Positions 35,618 to 47,453 of a stretch of DNA of 64,000 nt are shown here, in pieces. The translations under genes were made by a program, and so were the position numbers. The stretch's first letter is position 1; each line of letters starts with the position of its first letter. The stretch is taken from assembly GCA_010405405.1 (NCBI GenBank), contig MU004231.1, positions 1,047,736-1,111,735 of the forward strand, read 5' to 3'. A model generated the notes under the pieces. It made no database searches, was not told the origin of the DNA, and was given only the letters and a program-made list of their open reading frames with translations. The DNA comes from Microthyrium microscopicum (Eukaryota > Ascomycota > Dothideomycetes > Microthyriales > Microthyriaceae).

Positions 35618-38600
35618 TAGGATATATAATACCTTTCTTAATAGTAATAATAGTTTAACTATTAATAAGGAAGCTATAATTAAAGTTTAGAAAGCTATGC
35701 TTAATGTTTTAAAAGTTATAANNNNNNNNNNTAATCTTAGTAGTTTAATTAACTTTATAGAGCCTATTAGAATCTTAATAATATATATTACCTATTTCTT
35801 AATAAATATAAAGCTTATGTATATTATATTATTAATTTAATTTATAATATATAATAATAGCTATATTATATTAATATATAATATACTTAATAGTTATTTA
35901 ATAAAGAAAGAAAATATTACTAATATTTAGAAAATCTATAGTAAAACCTTTATTTTATTTATCTTTTATAATTACTAAGAAGTCTTATAAATTTTTTAAA
36001 GCTTACGTCTTATAGAACTTAGAGTTATCTACCTCTATAACTAGTATATTAAATTAGATTTACTAGTACTAGCTATAGTAAAATAGCTTTATAGTAAACT
36101 AATAAAGAAGATTTTAATATTAGTAGTTCTTAAAGTTAGTCTATAAATATATATAAATCTTATATAGCTCTAAAAATATCTTAATATTACTATACTTACT
36201 TTTACTTTATTTTTCTTTATTATTTAGTATATTATTATATATTTAGCTTAGTTATTCTTAGATAATAAAGCTATTTTATTTTAGTAACTAAAAGATATAG
36301 TACTAAAATAAGATTAAAAGCTAGTTTTAAGTTTAAGAGTTTTATTATTTCTTTAAGAATAAAATACTTTATATTAATTATTATAGTAAGTAGAGTTAAT
36401 ATGCTCTAAGTAGATATTTAGTAATTTTTAATAAATTAGATATAGGTTATATTTATTTAATATATTTTAAATATTTAATAGAGAAGATCTATCTTTTTTT
36501 ATTATATAGTAACTATAAGAAGATTTTTATTTAGTTAGATTGTCTATATATAATTAAGCTTTTTTTTCTTTAGAATTAATAAGCGCTTTAGACTTCTATT
36601 TAGAGTAAGGAAAAAGAAAAGAATAATTTTATTATAAGTAGCTAATTTAAGTATTTAATTAAATATTTAAGTTATTATTATACTTTAAACTTAGCTCTTT
36701 CTATATCTTTATATATTTTTGCTATATTATAGCTAAATTATTAAGTATATATAGCTAAATATAGAAAAGTTAATAACTATATATAAACTATAGTCTTAGC
36801 TATAATTATAGCTTACTTACTTAAGTACTTCTATATTTTATTTTATATAAAGAAATATTTATAGCTAATATAGCTAGAATTTTAGTATAAACCTTAAACT
36901 AACTACTATAACTATCTATAAGTCTTTTAATATTTATAATTACTAAGTAAAGAAGATAATTAATAATACTTAAGATAAAGGACTTTAATATCTAAATATA
37001 TATTAAAACTATTATTTATTAACTAAAGTAACTCTAAAGTTAAACTTTTTATTTATTTATTATTTACGTCTTTTTTTTCTCTAGGGTTTATTTTTAGTCT
37101 CCTTCTTTTTTAACTCTTTTTATATTAGTAAGATCTAAAATAAATCTAAATTACTTTACTATTAATAACTTTAAGTTTTACTTATATTCTTATAACTTTA
37201 TTAGTAACTTTATCTAGTACTATAAAAATAAAGTAGAGCTAAGCTTAAATATCTAATAGTCTATACTAATAAAAAACTTTTTAAATATAGTATATATAAA
37301 TAAAATAAAGTAGAAGGCCTAATTCTTAGTAAAAATTATTTAATAAATTCTATTTATATAATTTAGTTTCTATTTTAATTATACTTAAGTCTTATTTTAT
37401 ATTTTTTTTAATTAACTCTATATTTATAAAGAAATAAATATAAAGGTAAGTTTTAATTCTCTTTATATCTATCTATTAATAGTCTAATTTTATTTTTCTT
37501 TATATATAATAATAATATATAACTATATAAATATATATCTAAATAATATATTAACTAAGAAGAATTAATATAGTTCTAATTAAGTTAAACTATAAAATAC
37601 TTACTCTTTACTTCTTTAAGATATTAATAAAAAAGTTTATATTTATAATCTAAATATTAACTTACTTCTAAAGTAGGCTAAGTAGGTTAGAAACTCTTAG
37701 AACCTTTATAAGTTAGTTAGTAATTATAATAGCTTTTATAAAGAAGTAAAGAATAATTATTTTCTATTCTTACTTAGGCGTTTATATATTAAAACTAGAG
37801 ATATCTTTAAGAATAAAGATACTAAAGATAAAGAAATAAACTAGGAATACTTAATATAAGTTAAAAATATATAATGTCTAATATATGCTAAAAATAGTAA
37901 ATATATAGTATTTAAAATATATTAATCTATTTTATAATTTAAAAAAAGAAAGAAAGAGTAAATTAAACTAAGACTTATAAGTACTATTACTTATATTTCT
38001 ACTTTACTTAATTAAAAGACTTAAGTATAATTTATAGACTTTAATAAATAGTATTACTATATTCTTTAGTATATAGATAAAGAAGAAAAGCTTAAAGATA
38101 GTATAGTATTTAGTATTTAGAGTATTAGTAAAGCTTATAATAAACTTATATTTTATATCTTAATAAAATATAAAAGCTCTAATTAAATCTATTACCTTTA
38201 GAATAAGAAATTAAAGTACTTAATATAGTTACTTAAAAATAAAAGAGTATATATAGTAAGTATAAAGGAAGTAGAGTATACTCTATAGTAATAACTAAAA
38301 GCTTTTAATAAACTATAATAGGAAATATATAAAAGGTAGAAGTTCTTAAGAAGTATCTTCTTTTTAAGAAATAGTCTTTATACTATTTATGTAGTATATT
38401 ATAATATATTAGTAAGTAAATATTATAAAGAGATCTTTAAAGTAAGAAAGTTAATTTTTAAGCTATTTAAATATAAAGATAAAGAGTATTAAGTAAGCTT
38501 ATTATACTATACTTTTAAACTAATATTTAATATATTTAATCTAAATCTTTATCTATAGAATTAGTACTTAACTATAGAGTAAGAGTATATTTATATTCTT

Positions 38601-39921
38601 TAGTAAGAGTTATAATAGTAATTTATAATTTCTTAAGATAGATAAAATATATATAGACCTTATATTATATCTTACTTATACTAGTTAATTACTTAATATA
38701 ACTAATAAGGTTTAATATAGTAAGTTTTATAAGCTTAATTTTATAAGTAATATTAGTAAGTAGAAGATATATTCTAGAATAAATAATAAATAACCTAAAA
38801 AAAGAATAAATATAAATATTATAAGTTTTAAGCTAATTAATTAACTATATAGTATTATAAAGATATATAAAGCTCTAGGTAGCGTAGTATCTTATAGAGT
38901 AATAATAAATAGTAAGAATAGCTTATTTTAGTAAACTTATTTAATAGTAATACTAAAAGTTTTACTCTTAAAAATCTTTTAAAAAACTTAGAAAGATTAA
39001 AGTAAAAGAAGCTTTTACTTAGAGTTATTTAATAAGTTAATAATAGTAGTAGTTACTTAATATTAAGATAATATACTAAAGAGGTAAGTAGTTTATAAAG
39101 TTTTATCTAATTCTTATTAAACCTTTTTATTAGTAAATTAGGCTCTTACTATATATTTTAATAATAATAAAATTATATTTTAATATAGTACTACTTAGTC
39201 TTTTTTCTAAAGAATTAAGAGATTCCTTATATAAATAGCTAGCTAGAATAATTATTATATAGGAACTAATTAAGAAATAGAAAATAATAAATAAAGAGCT
39301 TAAATTAAAAAGAGTAAGAAAGTAAAAGTAATTCTTAGTAAGTTTATTAAACCTTTTCTACTAATATATACTTATTAAATTTAGGAATTAGAAAAGGCTA
39401 TAAAAAAGGATATAAAGTAAATATAAGAAGTATTTAATTATAAGTATCTTAAACGTTTATAAGAAGAAGCTAAAGTAAAGTAACTAAATAAATAGATAAT
39501 TAAACTAAGATAGCTACTTCTAGCTAATATATTAGCTAATAATAGCTCTTAAATTATATAAATAGGTAGCTATAGGAGCTATATAAAGTTACTTTAGCTT
39601 TTTAGTAATTAAAATAGTATAAGTTCCTAATTTATAAAGTTAATATATCTAAATAGCTATAGATTATTAAAGTATCTATATTAGCTATACTTATAAATAG
39701 TATACTACTTTTCTCTTTAGAGTTAATATTATTAGCTATTACTTATTAATAAGAGGCTTATATATATTAATTAATAGAGAGTTTATTTAATTAAATTTAT
39801 ACTATTTATATCTAAATACATTAAGCTTTTTTCTTTATCTTTACCCTTTTATCTTAAAGTTAAATCCTTTTCTCTCCTAATTATTAGGGATAAATAATAG
39901 TAATATGCTAAGATATTATAT
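35618..39921. repeat. Tandem repeat unit 2, with assembly gap
   Basis: Second copy of 31051-35617. It lacks about 250 bp relative to unit 1 at the 10-N gap (35722-35731), which is probably a collapsed or unsized assembly gap. Both units end in the same CTAAGATAT string (35608 and 39908). Confidence 0.7.
35722..35731. other. Assembly gap (10 N)
   Basis: Placeholder Ns inside repeat unit 2; compared with unit 1, about 250 bp are missing here. Confidence 0.95.
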
Positions 39922-39929
39922 AGGGCTAG

Positions 39930-39963
39930 AATGCCCCTAAAGTAGCTAAATAGGAGGGGCATT
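39930..39963. other. Small inverted repeat at the repeat boundary
   Basis: AATGCCCCT (39930-39938) and AGGGGCATT (39955-39963) form a perfect 9-bp stem. It lies 10-20 bp beyond the right end of the tandem repeats, where composition returns to normal. Confidence 0.5.
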
Positions 39964-40195
39964 AAGTAATTTTCGTATCCTTCAAATATTCCTCCTAAAT
40001 TGCGCAAGCTCTGTCCTTATAGCCCTCTGATTTCTAGAAAGCTTCCTTAATCATAGATATATTCGTGATCCATGCTACAACAACCTTCCTCTTTGTTTCA
40101 TTATTGCCACGCCTAAGAAGAGTGTTCTCAAGGCCGTCCAGCAGGCTTTCAAGATTCAAGCCGTGTTCACGGGATCTGTCGTTCTCGCTCTAGTA

Positions 40196-41190
40196 TTAGT
40201 TGTCAAGAAATTTGATTTCCATCTGTAGGCAAGTGATCATGGCGGGAAAATATTCGATAGCTTCGACCTCATAACCGCACATAATGGACCCTCCAATAGA
40301 GAACGTAAGGTGAAGGTTGTACGGTGGAAGAAGCAGTGTCTGGCCGTCCCTAAGCACAACAAATACACCTCCTTTAAGCTGCTTATAGCACCCTAAAAAT
40401 TTGTTTCCCTGACCAAACTGTCCCCGAAACACGCGGAGATTCTCCTCGGTAGGAGGCCATATTGGAATGAGTTTTGGCTTCCCAAAGAGCGTCACAATCG
40501 TGTAACCGGGATCTAGATCAATCAGTTATATGGCTAATAGCTAATCAATAGGGGAGTATACCGTAATGGATATCTATCAATGCGTATTTTGGGGTAACGT
40601 TCGCAGCCACTAGTTTACGGTTATATATAGTAAAGTTGTCATACACTTCTCTGATACGAGCAACTTGGTCCTCCAATGACGGTAGAGGTATTTCCATTAT
40701 ATGCGCCTGCGGAGGATTGTCCTCTGCATCAAATTTGTTCATGATCGTCGCTGCTTTAAAACAGTCATTTGTGAATGTTTCGGCTTCGGGCTCCCATACT
40801 TTGAGCTGTGAATTTATCAGTTGGATCTCAAAAGAGCTAAAAAGAGAGAAATATGAGCGTACTTACAGGATTCTTGCTTTGTATCATTTCGCCAAGTGTA
40901 ATATTTCGCATCTCCTCAAACGAATACGAAAACTTCCAACTTCCGACACTTGAAATGCGCGGAAGGAACTCTCCAAATGCGTCAAATCGTTCAGGATGTG
41001 CTTTGATTGCAGGCAAATGTAAAATATCTGCGCCGCAGAGCGCATTTGTAATGGGGCTTTGGGGAACGCTGTATTCCTCGAAGACCCCAGATATGGTGGG
41101 TTTGGAGTGGTTATGAAGCCGTTCTTGATGCCGTCTCAGATGAGTTCCCCTTGAAAAGGTTCTCTTACATTCCAAGCAGATTCTGTTCAT
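40196..41190 (-). CDS. C2H2 zinc finger plus JmjC-like protein (three exons)
   Basis: Exons 41190-40867, 40826-40562 and 40512-40196 (introns 40 and 49 bp) give 301 aa without stops. The N-terminus has a C2H2 finger, CLECKRTFSRGTHLRRHQER then LH (C-x2-C-x12-H-x4-H). After ITNALCGADILHLPAIKAHP and a helical region comes a cupin-like JmjC core: LIDIHYDPGYTIVTLFGK with H-x-D, IPIWPPTEENL, then LRDGQTLLLPPYNLHLTFS and IMCGYEVE, matching the 'PPGxxHxxF' strand of fungal JmjC-like proteins. PYN in place of PPG is unusual. The first acceptor (TTTGAG) is atypical. Dioxygenase activity is unproven. Exact exon borders are my inference from frame continuity. Confidence 0.62.
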
Positions 41191-41239
41191 TTTTGAGGTG
41201 CTGGTGTTGGTGCCAGCAGCAGGCGTCAGGAGCGAGTTC

Positions 41240-41450
41240 CAGGAGCGAATGTAGCAGTTCTCGGGGCAAGTCGTCGGACGCAGGGGCAATTTGCGGGGCA
41301 TACATGGGGCAAGTCTTGAGGCAGGTGTTGGGCAATTCTCGGGGCCGGCGTTCGGCAATTGTCAGGGCAGGGCTCGGGCAGTTGGCGGGCAGATTGCGGG
41401 GCATACATTCGGCAAATGTTCCGACAGGGGTTGGGCAGTTAACAACATGC
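41240..41450. repeat. Degenerate GC-rich minisatellite upstream of the C2H2/JmjC-like gene
   Basis: About eight imperfect copies of a 22-24 bp unit close to TGGGCAATTCTCGGGGC, alternating with GGGGCATACA. Frames through it translate to CPENCPTPAPRIAP-like repeats on the minus strand. It lies in the 5' leader of the gene starting at 41190. Confidence 0.6.
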
Positions 41451-41591
41451 AGAGGCAATTGACAACCGTCACTTCGTTCTTCTTCTTTATATTCTCCAAT
41501 TTATTAATGGATGTTCAGCACGCAAGACGGTGAGGTATTTCAGTCAAGTAGTTTCTTTGTTGAGAAGGGACTCGAATTAAGCATCCGTCTC

Positions 41592-41663
41592 GGCGGGACC
41601 TTATTTCGGACCCCTCTCCGAAAAAGCGGTTTTAGGCGCGAGTAGTTGGTTTTGGTCCCCTCT
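41592..41663. promoter_or_regulatory. Two dyad motifs
   Basis: GGGACCTTATTTCGGACCCC (about 41595-41614) and TTGGTTTTGGTCCCCTC (about 41646-41662). They are 400-470 bp upstream of the minus-strand start at 41190, with the minisatellite in between. Confidence 0.55.
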
Positions 41664-41669
41664 CAACCT

Positions 41670-42170
41670 GGGTGTTGAACAAGTAATTGTGTTGTTGTCC
41701 ATATAGATGAGATACAGTCTCCTACTAATATCTTTCAAAGGACTGCTATAATATTTCTTCCTCTAGTGACTAACCTAATCACTGTAACTCCCACTCTGAC
41801 GGTAGCGGATCTGATACATTTCCACTTGTAAATTCGAACTCGTAAGCTTGAAGCCCACGAACCATGGAAGCGGTTTTAGTAGCGGTCTTGAGTAAAGCCA
41901 CAAAAGAGGCACGACGCATTCATCATCGAAGACGACAGTAACGGCCCAGTCACGATTCAGCAACACTGACGTGCAACTTTAGATCATATTAGGGTCATCA
42001 CTTAGGGATGCACCAACCACATCCATAGAAGAAGAGCAAAGCTGTGTTGTAGCTTACATTGAGAAGTTATTCAAAACGAGGTCATATCCTATAGAACTTC
42101 TACTTTATATTGTTCAATTGCCATCTGTCAGAATCCGATAGGCATCAGGTCTGCCTTCTGCTCTCCTTCC
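41670..42170. other. Intergenic, nothing recognised
   Basis: Normal composition. The short minus-strand frame at 41775-41966 has no recognisable features. Confidence 0.35.
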
Positions 42171-42177
42171 TGAAAAC

Positions 42178-43077
42178 TCAAAACACGATAGGGGATAGTA
42201 TGCTAGTTATTACCGCAATACCGGCCAAACATAGGCTCCAAATTGTGAGTTTACCCACTTCTCCGTGCTCGACTTGAATCCAAGACGGTAGCTGCTTGGC
42301 TTTGGAGTTTAATATGCTAAGGACAACGACAGGTGCGATGAAAAGAACACAACATATCGTTCCCAGTAGAAGCAGTACACCAAATTTCACAATCTTCAAT
42401 CCCAATATGCTTGACAGACAGATCAATGGAAGAAACATTGAGCATATTGTCATAGCTGCCATGACAAGCATTAGTACCAAACCTAGCAGTAGGGCGCCAT
42501 ATATGGCCATGGGCGTAATCTGCTTCAGGGCACTGCTGAGGGATTCAACATCGTTCCACTCAGGTTGGAAATACTTCTGCACATCAGTTGGGATCAAGCT
42601 AGAAATGTTAAGGGGCAAGCTATAACAAGAAACGTTGTGAGGTAATCCAATACAAAATTCCTTGGTGCCAAGCAACAAGTTTTGAGGGATCAGCTCTTCG
42701 ATTGAGCTTGGAATTACAGTACTCAAGGTACTTGCTGCACTTTGAACTTGGCTTATCGCAGCGGGAACCTCAGTTGCTACGCCAGCAGCGGCACTTTAGA
42801 TACCGCCTTGGAGTGATTGAATGATGTCTAACTCAGAGACACGTTTGACCTTAACCTTCGTTAAATAGGCTGCAGAGGCGATACCCGTAAAGTTGAACTG
42901 TGGATTCCATCACTAGAAGTTCCATAGGTCGAAGGAGCTACTTACTCAAAATGTTGCAATTCCGGCTTTGATATTGCTTTATGAGGTCAAAACTTCCAGG
43001 ACCAAGGCGACAGAACCGATAAACGTGAGTAGAAGGATCCAAAGAATGCCATGTTTGATCCAATATCGCGCAGTCAT
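42178..43077 (-). pseudogene. Four-helix integral membrane protein with in-frame stops
   Basis: The ATG at 43077 opens MTARYWIKHGILWILLLTFI, a first membrane helix. After a probable intron near 42.92 kb the frame gives FNFTGIASAAYLTKVKVKR, an extracellular-type loop with Cys residues, then three helices (AIYGALLLGLVLMLVMAAMT, VKFGVLLLLGTICCVLFIAP, TIWSLCLAGIAVITSILSP). TAA codons lie at 42979-42981 and 42796-42798, and a TGA directly before the donor-like GTAAGT. The two TAAs fit CAA to TAA. The layout (one helix, long loop, three helices) recalls fungal SUR7/PalI-like cortical proteins, but I cannot assign it. The promoter dyads at 43171-43250 are shared with the helicase gene. Confidence 0.5.
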
Positions 43078-43170
43078 TTTGCTTGTGATGGCTTCAATAA
43101 CTTGAAAGAATTTGGACGGCAGAAGCTCATTCAGATGTTCCGGGAAGTGGATTCTGTTTCATTCGTGAGA

Positions 43171-43250
43171 GGGAGGTCCGGATTCAGACCCAGGGGTCCA
43201 AAATCAGGCCCTCTTAACAATGACCACGCCATGCCTGATTTTGGACCCCG
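43171..43250. promoter_or_regulatory. Three dyad motifs in a divergent promoter
   Basis: GGGAGGTCCGGATTCAGACC (43171-43190), GGGGTCCAAAATCAGGCCC (43193-43211) and, inverted relative to the second, GCCTGATTTTGGACCCC (43233-43249). They sit between the membrane-protein ATG at 43077 (minus) and the helicase ATG at 43356 (plus). Confidence 0.7.
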
Positions 43251-43355
43251 CCGCTGCTGAGTGCTCTAGAGGCTTTTTGAAAGTACCATACGGTAGGTTA
43301 TAGGTTTGAGCCGTTCATACTTTTTCAAGTTACTCTGCTAGATCACAAGATCAAA

Positions 43356-46300
43356 ATGTCAAGCTCAGGAGTGGCCCATGAAGCTGCCACAGACCGACAC
43401 GACAATGACAAAAAGAGTATCTCACAGATCGCTATTATTCCAACCGAGGGCGAGATCCGCAGTGAATGGCCAGAGTATCTTCCGGCACCTCTTCACTTTC
43501 CGCAGCATCCACTTCAAGGTGTCCAACATATTTTCGACACCCAATTCCGACTCCATCGGCAAGATGCATTCGCTAACGTCAAGCACACTATTAAGAATCT
43601 GCTCCTAAAATGTCCTGCAGGTGATACCAGGCGGAACGACGACAACGGCCGGACCAACCATCATCAGAGTGCTCGTGCCTAGGTCTATTCCGGTGCTACA
43701 ATCACCCAAATGCGGTGGACAAAGAAGCATGGCCTCGAGGCCCAGATCAGATTCCAACCTCCGGCGGATGTTCAGCGGAAGACTACATCTCAGCGTCGCC
43801 GGTGGTGGAATGCCACGAAACGGCTCGAGGAAGGGGTGCTGCTCTGCTTGATAACATTCTGCGACAAAAAGGGTACGCCCGTGTTCTTCACAGTTTCTAA
43901 GAAGAACACAGACTACCAAATCGGTGATAGCTTGATCACCGAAAACGGACCAGTGATATCGGCAAAATTTACCACAACAACAACAGTCCAAGATTTGATA
44001 GCTCTTGCAGTTAGCTTTCAAAGGGCAAATAACTTGCTCGTAGAGTTTCCAGGCGTTATCCCAACAACATTTGTGCCAGTCCTTGAAAACTTGCAAGAGT
44101 TACTCGTTAGCCGTCGATCAGCTCTGCTGAAGTGGCTCCTCAAACCAGGCTTAGGCTTTTCAAGCTCTATACGGCCTCCTGTCTATGCTCGCCTTCCTGG
44201 ATTCGCATTTGACCTATCGCCTATCATAAGCGATCCCACAATATCTCTTCATTACAAACCAGGAACCAACACTGCACGCATGGAAGAAAGTCTAAAACAT
44301 TTAACAACGCTTAATGAAGGCCAGTGCAAAGCATTACTCTCTGGCCTTAGTCGCGAATTTGCACTCATACAAGGACCGCCAGGGACTAGAAAATCTTATG
44401 TCGGTACTCAGCTCGTCCGTATACTTCTCACCAACAGAGAAAGTGCTGCTCTGGGTCCTATCATTGTGGTCTGCCATACCAACCATGCTCTTGATCAGTT
44501 TCTGGAGCATCTTCTTACTGCTGGCGTCAAGAACATGATCCGCATTGGAGGCAATGGCACATCCAGCTTACTTAAATCAAAGAATTTGCGCACCATCTCC
44601 AGGCAGAGCCTCAAATCCAGGCCACAGGCACACACATTGAGCCTCGCCTACAAGGCAAAAGAGCGTGGCGAACACATCCTGCTCAACCATCTGAAGAGCG
44701 CCTCTCGCATTCAAAATCCAGATCCTAATTAGAACTCTATACGAGACTACTTACATCAAAACTATATTGAGATCTATGAACAATTTTTGTTTTCTGTACG
44801 AACTGGGTCCAAGGCGGGATCGAAAGTTACACCATTCGACCTTTGGTTAGCTGAATGTAGAAAGGGCTCTGTAAAGCCTATGGAGTCATTCACATCATCC
44901 AAGCTCGAAACAGTTTTGTCTTTAGCGAAGAAGAATATCTATCATCTCGAGTTTCAAGATAGAACAGCGTTAGTAAATCATTGGACGAATGAGATCACAG
45001 GTAATATCATGCGTAATATGTCTGATTCGCTTCAAGACATTGAGAATTCGCAGACGACCATTAGTCTCGTGCATGAAGATGTCAATCGGCGGATTTTAGG
45101 TGCTGCCGACGTCATTGGACTCACCACGACTAGCTTAGCCAAGAATGCCTCAGTCTTGCGTAGTGTCAACGCGAAGGTAGTTGTGTGTAAGGAAGCTGCG
45201 GAGGTTTTGGAAGCTCATATGCTTAGCACGTTTATGCCCAGCGTACAGCACCTTATCTTGATCGGAGACCACGAGCAACTGAGACCGCAGATCAGGAGTT
45301 ATGACTTGTTCTCCATTAAGAGCAACCAAGGAAAGCGGTATCAGCTCGATCGTAGTCTCTTTAAGCGGTTGGCTGGACAGTCAACCGGGCAGCATCGGAT
45401 TCCCATTACTCAGCTCAATATTCAACGACGCATGAGACCCAAGATCTCTAGGCTGATTCGAAATACATTATACCCCAAACTGGTGGACCATCCGGATACT
45501 AAAAGCTTACCCAATGTACCGGGCATGAGGAAGAATGTGTTCTGGTACCATCATACGAATCCAGAAGCAAGCCCTCAGGACGGCACCGAAGGAAAGTCGC
45601 ACAGCAATGACTTTGAGGTACAGATGACCTCTGCTCTTGTACGCCATATTATCCAACAGGGCGTTTACAAGAGTAGCGAGATTGTAGTCTTGACTCCTTA
45701 CGCAGGCCAGCTTCGCAAACTTCAAAGGGCGCTCTCCAGATCCTTTGAAGTCATCCTTAGCCAAGCAGACAAGGTCACACGTGCGAGCACTCAGCTAGAA
45801 GAAGCGAGACCCAAACTTCAAAGCAACCATTTACCGCACCAAAGGCGAGACTCGGAGCAATCAATGCAGAGAAAGCATAAACAGGTCCTGCGAATCGCCA
45901 CTATCGACAACTTCCAAGGTGAGGAAGCGAAAGTCGTCATTATATCCCTAGTACGTAGCAACATGATAAAGAGTGTTAGGTTCTTGAAAACGACAAACCG
46001 AATCAATATACTGCTCAGTAGAGCTAAACACAGCATGTACCTTATCGGCAACGCGGATACTTATGCTCACATTCCAATGTGGAGCAAAGTCCTCAACATG
46101 CTTAAAGAGGCAAATGCAATTGGGTCGGCATTTAGCCTATATTGCCCTCAGCATCAGGACACAGACATATTAGTATCTCAACCAGAAGATTTTGAATTCT
46201 ACAGCCCAAATAGGGGGTGCAGAGAAATGTGTGATAGGTAAGCACAAGCATCTCCTATAATTCTGCTATACATTCTCTCAAGGTTGATCTATGCTGCTTT

Positions 46301-46650
46301 TCATTGCACGAATCATTCAAAATAGAGACATTGCTAACCAGCATAGGCCTCTGAACGAGTGTGGACACCGCTGCATGGCCAATTGCCATTCCGAACCATT
46401 GCACACGTCTTCCGAGTGTCATGAGCCGTGCGAGCGGGCTCTTGAGCATTGTGGCCACCCGTGTCGAAAAACATGCGGCGAGCCGTGTGGTCCCTGCACT
46501 GTTACCGTCTCGAACGTGCTCCTTCCTTGTGGCCATATTAAGAACGACCTCCAGTGCTATGCTGCTCAAGACCTGCGCGAAGTCAACCGCATATTCTCCA
46601 CTCAGCGATGCAGTAACATACCATGCTCACACCGTGGATGCTCTCAATAA
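43356..46650 (+). pseudogene. ZNFX1-like superfamily 1 RNA helicase with NFX1 zinc fingers, inactivated
   Basis: One frame from 43356 to 46237, a 109-bp intron (46238-46346) and a second exon to 46650 would give about 1061 aa. The N-terminal part (FDTQFRLHRQDAF, HGLEAQIRF) matches fungal ZNFX1-like proteins. Motif I is GPPGTRKS (AGA at 44388-44390, where GPPGTGKS is expected). CHTNHALDQFL, motif II as VVVCKEAAEVLEAH (AAG at 45189-45191 for the usual Glu), LIGDHEQLRP, RRMRP, TIDNFQGEEAKVVIISLVRS and INILLSRAK follow. The C-terminus has CGHRC, CHEPC and CGHPCRKTC fingers. TAG codons at 43680-43682 (ancestral Gln likely) and 44730-44732 (ancestral Trp likely) interrupt the frame. All four lesions are C-to-T or G-to-A transitions. 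Relatives act on RNA in RNA silencing and antiviral defence. Confidence 0.8.
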
Positions 46651-47450
46651 CGGATTGCGGCACGCTCTGAGCGCATTCGACAGCCACTCGTAAATTGCTT
46701 CGCCTCTATGTCACCCAAATGTTTCTTATGCCGCACCACTCTCTCCACCAAGCTTCCAGACGGCTTCGTGGTTTCGTTGATTGTAGGCGGCGCTCGCTCA
46801 TGAAGGTTATGGCTGTGGTCTAGCATTGCTTCCTCAGGATTCCGTTTCAACTCCTCTCCTGGCAACTCTGTGATACCTCTTGGAATGTCGCTGTGTCTAG
46901 GACGCTCGATGCTTCCATTGGATGAAGAAGGCTTTGAAGGCTGGTTGTAGTAGTAGTTGTGATGGTGTATGTTGATGACTAGGTCTTTAGATGTGAGCGT
47001 GCTCTCTAGCCTAGTGTTGACCAACCGTTCCATTGGTTCGGCCTGTCTCTGTGACGTTCGACAATGGTAACACCTTTCGAATGGAAGGAATTCCTGAAGT
47101 AAGCCGTTCCCTAGATCTTGGACGTCTCTTTTGCTGACGTTATTTTGCCTTTTCCGATGTGACACAGGTCCAATGCACTCGTAATGACGGTTCTTGGTGT
47201 GACGATTCTTTCGGCTCGGTTCATCATCAAGATGTCGCTTTTCATATCGACCATTCTTCTCATTGGGTGTACTCCAGTCCGTCAAGAATCTGAGTTCGTC
47301 GATACCCTCAAGAATTCCCTCGACTCGATCGGCTCGCAAGCCGTGAATGATTTTTCTGACTGATCTTCGAAGAATTCGCAGGTTGCTATCGGCCACGCCG
47401 CGCTTCGGGGCATATTGGTTGTCACGGTTGAAGACCGACGTCCTGCTCAT
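46644..47450 (-). CDS. Hypothetical basic protein, 268 aa
   Basis: A single open frame starting MSRTSVFNRDNQYAPKRGV. The N-terminal third is Arg/Lys-rich (NLRILRRSVRKIIHGL), the centre has HHHNYYYNQP, and the tail is charged. No domain, signal peptide or membrane segment recognised. It converges on, and overlaps by 7 bp, the helicase 3' end. Frame length and normal codon use are the only support. Confidence 0.4.
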   Translation of the reverse strand: MSRTSVFNRDNQYAPKRGVADSNLRILRRSVRKIIHGLRADRVEGILEGIDELRFLTDWSTPNEKNGRYEKRHLDDEPSRKNRHTKNRHYECIGPVSHRKRQNNVSKRDVQDLGNGLLQEFLPFERCYHCRTSQRQAEPMERLVNTRLESTLTSKDLVINIHHHNYYYNQPSKPSSSNGSIERPRHSDIPRGITELPGEELKRNPEEAMLDHSHNLHERAPPTINETTKPSGSLVERVVRHKKHLGDIEAKQFTSGCRMRSERAAIRY

Positions 47451-47453
47451 TTT

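Noticed and set aside
31051-39921. Possible captain (DUF3435) recombinase in the AT-rich tandem blocks
   Set aside because: No conserved recombinase motif could be read through the RIP damage; left as unidentified.
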